64,000 nt of DNA from JAIQFL01 sp035501495 (lineage in GTDB: Bacteria; Acidobacteriota; Terriglobia; Bryobacterales; Bryobacteraceae): assembly GCA_035501495.1 (NCBI GenBank), contig DATJWB010000045.1:1-64000 (forward strand), given 5' to 3'. Made by a program: the position numbers and the translations under genes. How positions within the stretch are numbered: the first letter of the stretch is position 1; each line of letters begins with the position of its first letter. This document shows positions 18,139 to 25,242 of this stretch, piece after piece. The notes under the pieces are model-generated. The model saw nothing but the letters and a program-made list of their open reading frames with translations, did no database searches and was not told where the DNA came from.

Positions 18139-18735
18139 CTACTCCAATTCGAGCAGATAGCCCGCCTTCCCGACATTCTTGGCCTGGGTCTTCCCGATGT
18201 GGACCGAGACACCTTCCGCCTCGTGTATGTGGCCGCAGAAGAAGTAGACGGGCTGGTATTGCCGGATGAAATCGCGGACAGCGGTCGATCCGGCGTGCAC
18301 GCCCTCGCGGATCCGGTCGAGCGCCGTGCCATAGGGCGGAGCGTGGCACACGAGCACCAGCGGATCCAACTCGGCGAATCGTTGCAGGCGGCTCGCCAGT
18401 TGCTCTTCGGTGTATTCGCCGGGCGTGTTGAAGGGGGTGGGGCTGGAGTATCCGAGGCCGGCAACGTGCCATTTGCCTACCTGGAAGTGGCGCTCGTGGA
18501 GGTTGTGGAGTCCGTAGCGCGCGCACATGCCGGCCACCTGGTCGGCCGACTCGTGGTTGCCGGGGAGCACATAAACCTTCTCCCCGCGAGTCTGCAGAAT
18601 CTCTCCGGCTTTTTCGATCCCCTTGGCCCACGTGATCTGGTCGCCGGCGGCGATGTAATAATCCGCCTCCACGCTTAGCAGGTGTTCGAGCGTCTTCCAG
18701 TTATTATGGATGTCCGAAAAGATCAGTAGCCTCAA
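18139..18735 (-). CDS. Calcineurin-like metallophosphoesterase
   Basis: A 198-residue phosphodiesterase/phosphatase-fold protein of the YfcE/MJ0936 type. All metal-binding blocks are visible in order: FSDIHNNW (D and H), AAGDQITW (D), LPGNHESA (N and H), VCHAPPYG (H) and FFCGHIHEAEG (H...H). The start is given as TTG at 18735, which places RLLIFSD at the N-terminus as in relatives; a longer frame up to 18822 would add about 29 residues that do not fit the fold. It is divergent from the PilT-like gene. The in vivo substrate is unknown; small cyclic nucleotides or phosphodiesters are the family precedent. Confidence 0.85.
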   Translation of the reverse strand: MRLLIFSDIHNNWKTLEHLLSVEADYYIAAGDQITWAKGIEKAGEILQTRGEKVYVLPGNHESADQVAGMCARYGLHNLHERHFQVGKWHVAGLGYSSPTPFNTPGEYTEEQLASRLQRFAELDPLVLVCHAPPYGTALDRIREGVHAGSTAVRDFIRQYQPVYFFCGHIHEAEGVSVHIGKTQAKNVGKAGYLLELE

Positions 18736-18830
18736 TGTCTGCCCAGTATCCCACGACCGGTATACTGGGCGTTGAGCGGCTCCCGTGGGGCCGCTCGTTG
18801 GAAATCGTACGTTCGAATTCACCCACCAGC

Positions 18831-19985
18831 ATGAGCGAATACGATAGCGAACTCTCCAAAATCGTCGCGGAGCTCAACCGCGCCGCGCCCAGCCAGAAGA
18901 ACACCGCCACCGTCACAAGACTGCCGCAATCGACTGCTTCGCTCGACAAACTGCTGCAAGTGGCCGCCAGCCGCAACGCCTCCGACGTCCTGCTGATCGC
19001 GGGCGCTCCGGCCATGCTGCGGATTAACGGCAATCTGGCGGCAGGCGGCTCCGGCGCGCTCGAGGCGGACGACGTGCGCAGCCTGGTGCTGCCGCTCCTC
19101 GAACCCGCGCAACTCGAAGAACTGCAAAAGAAGAAATCGGTGGACCTGAGTTTCATGCGCGAGAACCTGGGCCGCTTCCGCATCAACATCCACCATCAGC
19201 GCGGCAGCCTGGCAGCCAGCATCCGGCTGCTCCCTTCGCGGATCCCGTCGCTCGAATCGCTCCACCTGCCTGCGTCGCTGGCTAAAATCGCGGAACGGAG
19301 GCAGGGGCTTTTCCTGGTGACCGGCCCGACGGGATGCGGAAAGACTTCCACACTCGCGGCGCTGATCGACCTGGTCAACACGCGGCGGGCGGCGCACGTG
19401 GTGACCATTGAGGATCCCATCGAGTACCAGCATGCCAACCGCAACTCCATCATCGAGCAGATCGAAGTCGGACGCGATACGCCCGATTTTGCGGTGACGC
19501 TGCGCAGTATCATGCGGCAGACGCCCGACGTGATCCTGGTGGGCGAGATGCGCGACGCGGAGACCATGGCGACCGCCCTGAGTGCCGCCGAGACCGGCCA
19601 CCTGGTGCTCTCGACGCTGCACACCAACGACGCCGTGCAGGCGGTAGGCCGCATTCTGGACTCGTTTCCAGCCGCCAACCAGCTGCAGATCCGCCAGCAG
19701 ATGTCGCTGGCGCTGGCGGCGGTCCTCTCGCAGCAACTGGTGCCCGGGGTGGACAACATTTCGCGGTGGCCGGCGACCGAGATCATGATCGCCACCGATG
19801 CCGTGCGGGCGCTGGTCCGCAAGGGCGACGATCACCAGCTCCGCTCGCAGATCTCGGTCGGCCGGGCGGAAGGCATGATGACGATGGAACAGTCCCTTGC
19901 CGACCTGGTGCGTGCCGGCCGCATCACGCGGGAGACCGCCTACGCGCACTGCTTCCGCACCGACGATCTGCAACGCTACCTGTAA
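18831..19985 (+). CDS. pilT: PilT-like type IV pilus retraction ATPase
   Basis: A hexameric cytoplasmic ATPase that would drive depolymerisation of type IV pili. The 384-residue product has the N-terminal PAS-like domain (LDKLLQVAASRNASDVLLIA) and the RecA-like core: Walker A GPTGCGKTST, Asp box VTIEDPIEYQH, Walker B DVILVGEMRD and His box TGHLVLSTLHTNDA. Family members usually carry an AIRNLIRE-like retraction motif near the end; here MIATDAVRALVRKGDDHQL occupies that place, so the motif is altered. ATG at 18831 (MSEYDSEL) is preferred over 18735, which would overlap the divergent phosphoesterase start. No other pilus genes are near. Confidence 0.87.
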   Translation: MSEYDSELSKIVAELNRAAPSQKNTATVTRLPQSTASLDKLLQVAASRNASDVLLIAGAPAMLRINGNLAAGGSGALEADDVRSLVLPLLEPAQLEELQKKKSVDLSFMRENLGRFRINIHHQRGSLAASIRLLPSRIPSLESLHLPASLAKIAERRQGLFLVTGPTGCGKTSTLAALIDLVNTRRAAHVVTIEDPIEYQHANRNSIIEQIEVGRDTPDFAVTLRSIMRQTPDVILVGEMRDAETMATALSAAETGHLVLSTLHTNDAVQAVGRILDSFPAANQLQIRQQMSLALAAVLSQQLVPGVDNISRWPATEIMIATDAVRALVRKGDDHQLRSQISVGRAEGMMTMEQSLADLVRAGRITRETAYAHCFRTDDLQRYL

Positions 19986-19986
19986 A

Positions 19987-20020
19987 AGCTCGGCTGGCTT
20001 GCGAGACTGCGAGCCGAGCT
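19987..20020. terminator. Hairpin between convergent pilT and FxLYD-like genes
   Basis: AGCTCGGCT (19987-19995) pairs perfectly with AGCCGAGCT (20012-20020) across a 16-base loop. It starts two bases after the pilT stop and reaches the stop codon of the opposite gene, so it fits a shared bidirectional terminator. Confidence 0.5.
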
Positions 20021-20399
20021 AGTAGGCGATGATCTTGTCGAAGCGGATGATCGAGTTCTTGCCAACCGGGATCGCGGACTTGAACTTTCGTGTCTCGCCC
20101 GCCTTGACGTCGCTGACGTATGCGTAGGCGTTGCCTTCGCGCCATTGGCTGTTCGGACCGTATCCTTGCTGCATTTTGAAAGTCACGGTCACACTCAGGA
20201 TGGGGTGATCGCAGTTGTTGCGGACGCTGCCGACGATGTAGGTTCCGCCGTCCTGCTCGTTGGTGGTGCTTCCCAGCATCGACAGGCACTCGGCGCGGTT
20301 CGAGGTGGCTGCACCCACGACTTTCCCATACGTGTCATTTAAGTACCAGCGCAAAGCCAAAAACACCAGAACGGCGACAATGCCACCCCAGAGCTTCAT
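20019..20399 (-). CDS. Small membrane-anchored FxLYD-like domain protein
   Basis: A 126-residue protein with one N-terminal transmembrane or signal segment (WGGIVAVLVFLALRWYL) and a short beta-rich domain. The pattern YIVGSVRNNCDHPILSVTVT followed by AYVSDVKAGETRKFKSAIP resembles the FxLYD/DUF3426 fold, which describes how a residue substitution of the type GxVxNxS...V.V.....D..G..v....... is arranged. Function of that fold is unknown. Two cysteines (AECLS and NNCDH) could form a disulphide if the domain is periplasmic. GGAGGTGCC just upstream is a good ribosome-binding site for ATG at 20399. Confidence 0.65.
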   Translation of the reverse strand: MKLWGGIVAVLVFLALRWYLNDTYGKVVGAATSNRAECLSMLGSTTNEQDGGTYIVGSVRNNCDHPILSVTVTFKMQQGYGPNSQWREGNAYAYVSDVKAGETRKFKSAIPVGKNSIIRFDKIIAY

Positions 20400-20486
20400 C
20401 AGGGCACCTCCGTTACAGTTTCCCCAGCATAGGATCGAGGATTGCGTGCGAGCCGGTAAAGTTGACGGGGGATAGTGCCCGGATGC

Positions 20487-21260
20487 TCACCTGGACGGCG
20501 GCCGCCAGCGGGCCACCCGGACATGGGGGCCGCGAGGGGCCCAGACATCCGGATTCGTGGGCCCGAAGAGGGCCAGCACCGGCGTCCCCACGGCGGCTGC
20601 GAGATGCGTAATTCCGGAATCGTTGCCGATGTACAAGCGCGCCTTCGCCAGCCAGCATGCCAATTCGTATAGATCGTCGATGCGGACGGCGTTCTCGAGG
20701 GGCGGATCGTCCGGGCCGGCGCACCATCGGACAGGCATGCGGCGCTCCAATTTGGCGGCCAAATCCTGAAATCGGACCAGCGGCCAGTTCTTCTTCGGAC
20801 TACCGGAAAAGGGGTGGATTACGGCGAAGTTCTCCAGGCTTGACGGGCACGGGATCCGCGGAATTCCGTCGCTCTCGCACGGCGAAAGGGCGCGCACCTG
20901 TTCCAGGTAGAAATCCGCCGCGTGCATGGTGGAATCCGCGGGCGGCAGTGCGGCCAGAAACGTCACGGGCGGCCGCAGTCGGCCGATCGCGTCCCGGAAT
21001 TCCGTGCGATTGGCGCCGTACCACGAGACGATCGAGTCGAAGGCGCCGAGTTCCTCGATCAGACGGGGGGGCGGCCCGGTGACACCGAGCAGGTCGAGGC
21101 CGGTGGAGGCAATCGAGCGCACGCGATCCGCGAAACGCACCAGCGGAAGAACTGGCGAGGAAGCCCAAACCTCCAGCGTGTCCGTTTTCAGACACCCGAT
21201 TGCCGGGAGCGAAAGGATGAAATCGCCGATGGCCCCGGGGCGGATCACGAGTCTGCGCAC
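20487..21260 (-). CDS. Glycosyltransferase family 9 (ADP-heptose:LPS heptosyltransferase-like)
   Basis: A 257-residue GT9 enzyme with a GTG start. The N-terminal half opens RLVIRPGAIGDFILSLPAI, the GT9 signature with the catalytic-site Asp. The C-terminal half has FAVIHPFSGSPKKNWPLVRF, then YIGNDSGITHLAAAVGTPVL and ALFGPTNPDVWAP, the ADP-sugar-binding block. It is shorter than WaaC/WaaF (about 320-350) but keeps both Rossmann halves. It probably adds a heptose or related sugar to lipopolysaccharide core or a surface glycan. The gene stands alone on this strand. Confidence 0.87.
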   Translation of the reverse strand: MRRLVIRPGAIGDFILSLPAIGCLKTDTLEVWASSPVLPLVRFADRVRSIASTGLDLLGVTGPPPRLIEELGAFDSIVSWYGANRTEFRDAIGRLRPPVTFLAALPPADSTMHAADFYLEQVRALSPCESDGIPRIPCPSSLENFAVIHPFSGSPKKNWPLVRFQDLAAKLERRMPVRWCAGPDDPPLENAVRIDDLYELACWLAKARLYIGNDSGITHLAAAVGTPVLALFGPTNPDVWAPRGPHVRVARWRPPSR

Positions 21261-22127
21261 GTCGCGCCCAGTATCGCAGAAACAGAAGCGGCCAGCACCG
21301 TTTTATCCACAGCAGATTCAGATGCGCTACCTCGTAACTTTAAGAAAATACATTAAATAAACGTTGAGGAAATCGTAACCAAATTGACAAAAAATGATTG
21401 ACCATTGATGCCATTCCGGAGCATATTGGGACTGGTTCCAAGAGGTTTGAGGAACAGCAAGCCTCTGAAGACGTAGCGGACCTGGAACGGTGATCCGCAG
21501 CCGAAACACTAGCGATAGAAACCGGCGGCGGGGAGCGATGGGAGATCGGGCGGATTCGGAAGGCGGGTCGAAAGGCAGCGAATCCAGCAGAACGCTTTGA
21601 TCCGGCGGGACCGAAAAGTCCCAAAGGGGAGTGGAGGCTGGAAAGGCGGTCTTTGAACCAGTCGTGGAGTTCGCAACGGGCCAAAAGCATCGATGTCGCC
21701 CAAATCGGGGCTAACCGGTTTGAGTAACGGAGCAGAAAGGCCGAACGGGCGGATGAAACGGCGGGTTGGAAGCGAAGTAGCAGGCCGGGAACGTTGACCC
21801 TGGAATGGAGGCTTTGAAAGAAGCAGCCGTTCGAGGCGAGCGAAAGGCCGTTACGAGCAGCCGGCCCCGGACGGAAGAGTGACTGCGGCGCGTCTTGAAG
21901 CATCGAGCCGGTGGCCGGAAAAACGGCTATCGGGGAGCAGAGAGGCGGGGCGTCCGGCGCTTCCGATTGCAATGTTCAGTGCCGAGCATGCCGGTGGTGA
22001 ACAAGGCTGGGAATCGGGTCACTTGGAACCATCCTCATTTTTGGGGTCCGCTGAAAGGCGGGGGTCCCTCTACAGCGATTTCCTTCCACCTGTCCTGCAC
22101 CTCTGCACTCCCTGAGATAATAGCCCG
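21261..22127. other. Gene-free stretch of 867 bp, purine-rich on the + strand
   Basis: I find no credible gene. The first about 160 bp are unusually AT-rich for this window (AAATACATTAAATAAACG near 21345). The next about 450 bp are strongly purine-biased on + and contain a tidy hairpin, GGGAC-CGAAAA-GTCCC (21607-21622). Open frames here, including one of 210 codons on the minus strand, have Ser/Arg/Pro-rich translations with no domain pattern and no ribosome-binding site. The segment near 22047-22071 (GGGGTCCGCTGAAAGGCGGG) faintly recalls ends of IS21-type elements, but no transposase is present. It may be a structured RNA or an old insertion remnant. Confidence 0.4.
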
Positions 22128-22919
22128 ATGGAAACGAGCAAACCCCTGGCATTGGTCACGGGTGCGTCCAGCGGCATCGGGGCGACATTTGCGCGGCGCC
22201 TTGCCAACGACGGCTATGGCCTGATCCTCGTGGCCCGGCGCCGCGACCGCCTGGAAGCTTTGGCCCGAGAGTTAGGGGATGCCGAAGCGCTGCCAGCCGA
22301 CCTGACCAGCGACCAACAGTTGCGGTCGGTCGAAGATCGCATCGCACGGGCTGCTAACCTGGAACTCCTGGTGAACAACGCGGGCTTCGGCACCATCGGC
22401 CGCTTCTTCGAGGTCCCGGTCGATGGCCAGGACCAGATGCATCGCCTGCACGTCCTGGCGACGGTACGGTTGTCGCACGCGGCCCTGCGCGGTATGGTGG
22501 CGCGGGGCAAGGGCGCGGTGATCAACGTTTCGTCAGTAGCAGGTTTCGGGCAAAGTCCGGGCAACGTGAGCTATTGCGCAACCAAAGCGTGGATGAACAG
22601 TTTCACGGAAGGGTTGCACCTCGATTTGAAGCGAGCAGGCTCTCCGGTGAAAGTGCAGTGTCTGTGCCCGGGCTTTACGCTTTCGGAGTTTCACGACGTG
22701 ATTCACATGGATCGGCGCCGCGTGCCGGGTTGGCTGTGGACGAAGGCGGAGGATGTCGTCGATGCCTCGCTCGCGGGACTGGCCCACGACCGGCTGTTCG
22801 TGATACCCGGCTTGTTCTACAAACTCCTGGTGCGATTCCAGAACTCGATGCCGTTGTGGGCACGCACGGCGTTGGCAATGCGGTACAGCAAGCGGGAGGA
22901 ACGCCTGGCGGCGCGCTGA
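22128..22919 (+). CDS. Short-chain dehydrogenase (SDR, DltE-like)
   Basis: A 263-residue classical SDR. The cofactor site VTGASSGIG (G12, G16, G18), LVNNAGFGT, VINVSSVAG and Y149-x-x-x-K153 (SYCATKAWM) are all present. LVARRRDRL at the second strand end suggests NADP(H) preference. The C-terminal region (RVPGWLWTKAEDVVDASLAG, IPGLFYKLLVRFQNS) matches the DltE/YqjQ type of uncharacterised reductases, often acting on lipid-like or keto substrates. No operon partner is evident; the next gene begins 53 bp downstream in the same direction. Confidence 0.9.
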   Translation: METSKPLALVTGASSGIGATFARRLANDGYGLILVARRRDRLEALARELGDAEALPADLTSDQQLRSVEDRIARAANLELLVNNAGFGTIGRFFEVPVDGQDQMHRLHVLATVRLSHAALRGMVARGKGAVINVSSVAGFGQSPGNVSYCATKAWMNSFTEGLHLDLKRAGSPVKVQCLCPGFTLSEFHDVIHMDRRRVPGWLWTKAEDVVDASLAGLAHDRLFVIPGLFYKLLVRFQNSMPLWARTALAMRYSKREERLAAR

Positions 22920-22972
22920 CATCTCGAAAGGGCCAGAGCGAGATCTGCTGCCGTGCGATAGAGTAGTGGCGA

Positions 22973-24586
22973 ATGGTCCGACTGCTGGTGGCAGGTGGCG
23001 TCCTTCTGTCCGCACTGATGGCGGACCCGCGGTCTGAAGCGGTCGACCGGTTGCTCGCCCCCCTGCAAGGCGCCCACGCACCTGGTTGTGCCGTCGGCGT
23101 CATGCAGAACGGCCAGTTCGTGTACAAATCGGCGTTCGGACTGGCGGACCTGGAACAGGACACGCCGATCACCGCCGCGACGGCCTTTAACGTCGCATCC
23201 ATCAGCAAACAGTTCACGGCCGCCGCGCTCTATTTTCTGGTGGAAGCCGGCCAGGTGCGGCTGACGGATCCGGTACGCCGGTTCGTGCCGGAACTGCCCT
23301 CGTACGCCGACGAGATGACCGTCGCCGACCTGCTGCATCACACCAGCGGCCTGCGTGACGTCACGCCGCTCCTCGAGGTCTCCGGCCGGCTGGGCCAGCC
23401 GCAGGACGTTGCCGGCAGCTTGAAACTGCTGGCCTCACAAAGCGCGCTCAACTTCGCGCCGGGCACCGACTACGAGTACACCAACTCCGATTACCTCCTG
23501 CTGGGCTTGATCGTCGAGCGGTTGAGCGGCATGTCGCTGGCGTCGTTTGCCGACCAGCGCATCTTCCGCCCGCTGGAGATGGCAAACTCGCAGTTTCGTG
23601 AGAACGCCGATCGGCTGAAAGACCGCGCCGCGGGTTACGGCGCGCGCGGCGGCCAGTTTCACAGAGTCGGGTTTCGCCTTCTCGGCACGGGCGATGGCGG
23701 GCTGTACACCAGCCTGGACGATCTCCTGCTTTGGGACCAGAACTTCTACTCCGGCAAACTCGGCGGCAGGGCGCTGGTGGATTTCATGGAGGCGCAGGGC
23801 CGGCTGCGCTCGGGAGAGCCTGTTCCGTACGCCGCGGGTTTGCAGATCGGGCGCTATCGGGGCCTGCGGACTGTCAGCCACGATGGCTGGCTGCCCGGCT
23901 TTCGTTCGGAGATGGTGCGCTTTCCGTCGCAGCATCTTTCGGTGGCCAGTTTGTGCAACCGCGGCGATGCGGAGGCCGAAGACCTGGCACGTGAGATCGC
24001 CCGCATTTATCTGTGGGGCAAGCTCAGGCATTCGCCGCATGCCGCGAACCTGGATTACACAAGCAGCGTCTTTCCCGAACTCGGCGGATTGTGGGAGTCC
24101 AGGCAGGGTTGGCTGATTCGCACCTTTAGCGGCGTGGACGGCCTTTCCGTGGAGTTGCCCGAGGGCGAATATAAGCTCGTTCCTCTAAATCACCAGCAGA
24201 TGTTCGCCGACACCGGCGGCTTCCGGCTCATCTTGACGGCGATTTCGCGCGATCGCTTGAAGCTGGCCTGGGAGGGCTGGCCTCCGGTGACGTACGACCG
24301 CGTTGAGCCGGTTGCACCGCGGCGGGACGAGCTTGCCGCCCTGGTGGGAGAGTATCGCAGCGAGGACGCGGATGCCCGGTATAAGGTCTTCCTGTCGGAG
24401 CAGGGGCGGCTGACGATCGCGACCGGGCAGGGCGGATGGATCCGGCTGGAGCCCGCGGGCGTGGACCGGTTCATGTTCGGCCCATGGTCGTTGCGGTTCG
24501 AACGCGGGGCCGACGGGCGGGTCCACGGACTGGGGCTGCACCGCGCCCGTTTGTGGAACCTCTGGTTCGAACGCACGGGAGATTAA
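22973..24586 (+). CDS. Secreted beta-lactamase-fold serine hydrolase (class C/DD-peptidase-like)
   Basis: A 537-residue protein with a short signal peptide (MVRLLVAGGVLLSALMA). The penicillin-binding fold is clear: nucleophile motif S76-I-S-K79 (SxxK), the YTN triad element in YEYTNSDYLLLG, HHTSGLRD, and HDGWLPGF in the place of the KTG strand. The last about 170 residues form a separate beta-rich domain (VEYRSEDADARYKVFLS-like), as in esterase EstB/LACTB-like proteins with a lipocalin-type C-terminal domain. More likely a peptidase or esterase than a true beta-lactamase. Same direction as the preceding SDR. Confidence 0.85.
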   Translation: MVRLLVAGGVLLSALMADPRSEAVDRLLAPLQGAHAPGCAVGVMQNGQFVYKSAFGLADLEQDTPITAATAFNVASISKQFTAAALYFLVEAGQVRLTDPVRRFVPELPSYADEMTVADLLHHTSGLRDVTPLLEVSGRLGQPQDVAGSLKLLASQSALNFAPGTDYEYTNSDYLLLGLIVERLSGMSLASFADQRIFRPLEMANSQFRENADRLKDRAAGYGARGGQFHRVGFRLLGTGDGGLYTSLDDLLLWDQNFYSGKLGGRALVDFMEAQGRLRSGEPVPYAAGLQIGRYRGLRTVSHDGWLPGFRSEMVRFPSQHLSVASLCNRGDAEAEDLAREIARIYLWGKLRHSPHAANLDYTSSVFPELGGLWESRQGWLIRTFSGVDGLSVELPEGEYKLVPLNHQQMFADTGGFRLILTAISRDRLKLAWEGWPPVTYDRVEPVAPRRDELAALVGEYRSEDADARYKVFLSEQGRLTIATGQGGWIRLEPAGVDRFMFGPWSLRFERGADGRVHGLGLHRARLWNLWFERTGD

Positions 24587-24645
24587 AGCGTCGCTATCGG
24601 AGTATCGGCGGAGGCGTCCAACTTCCATCGCAGGAGGCCGTCCAG

Positions 24646-24820
24646 ATGCCGCACTTCGCAAATCACCTGCAGGACATTCGGTATGGAATCCGCCGGTTGC
24701 GCCGGAGTCCCGGCTTTACTGCGGGTCGCGGTGCTTACGCTGCCCCTGGGTATCGGTGCCAACACGGCGATATTCAGCGTCAGGAATGCGGCGTTGCTGC
24801 GCGCTCTGCCGGTCCGCCAT
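24646..24820 (+). pseudogene. 5' relic of an ADOP-type permease, frameshifted and truncated
   Basis: A good ribosome-binding site (CAGGAGG, 24631-24637) and ATG at 24646 lead into DIRYGIRRLRRSPGFTA, the N-terminus of the orphan-permease family. Around 24720-24725 (GCGGGTCGCGG) an extra base shifts the frame: the continuation RVAVLTLPLGIGANTAIFSV and NAALLRALPVR is read in the next frame. Homology then stops abruptly near 24820. Only about 58 of some 850 codons remain. It is probably the debris of a third permease, removed by a rearrangement that also brought or exposed the neighbouring CHAT operon. Confidence 0.75.
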
Positions 24821-24859
24821 GATGTCCCTTCAATCCGAGCTTGTCGGATTCGGCTACTG

Positions 24860-25222
24860 CTAACTGTCCTCTTGCTCTTCCGCGATCTGCCTCACCTCGG
24901 CATCGCCCACAGCGTGTATCGGCACCCGCTTCGCCCCAACCTCAACCGTCACCTCGCGCAACCCCTTGACCTCCCGGATCAGCCCTTGAACTTCGGGGAT
25001 CAGTTTTCGAATCTTCGCGATCAACTGCTGGGTGCCTTGCACGATTTGAATCGTCACCGCGATTGCCCCGGCGATCTCCAGACCAGTCAGGCGGGGCTTT
25101 TCCTGCATGCTGTCAACCTGCTGAACCGCGTCGAGAGCGGAGATGCGGTCCCGAATCAACGCGGCCGCCTGCTCCAGGTCCGCGTCTTTGGCAAATTCAA
25201 AATGAAGCTCAATCTCGGCCAT
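24860..25222 (-). CDS. Small partner of the CHAT protease, EACC1-like
   Basis: A 120-residue protein encoded 20 bp after the CHAT gene, surely in the same operon. It starts with a beta strand (EIELHFEF), then an acidic helix (DADLEQAAALIRDRISALDA), a hydrophobic stretch (LEIAGAIAVTIQIVQ), an amphipathic helix (QQLIAKIRKLIPEVQGLIRE) and a final strand pair (REVTVEVGAKRVPIHAVG). Length and this order resemble the 'effector-associated constant component' (EACC1) proteins that accompany caspase-like, CHAT and other effectors in bacterial conflict systems. That match is by eye, not a search result. Its likely job is to present or restrain the protease. Confidence 0.6.
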   Translation of the reverse strand: MAEIELHFEFAKDADLEQAAALIRDRISALDAVQQVDSMQEKPRLTGLEIAGAIAVTIQIVQGTQQLIAKIRKLIPEVQGLIREVKGLREVTVEVGAKRVPIHAVGDAEVRQIAEEQEDS

Positions 25223-25242
25223 GACAAAATCCTCCTCCTCGT

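Noticed and set aside
21340..21972. 210-codon open frame in the long gap
   Set aside because: Ser/Arg/Pro-rich translation, no ribosome-binding site, composition that follows the purine bias of the DNA; more likely non-coding.
22973..24586. True class C beta-lactamase (resistance gene)
   Set aside because: The extra C-terminal domain, HxG in place of KTG and low resemblance outside the motifs fit peptidase or esterase relatives better.
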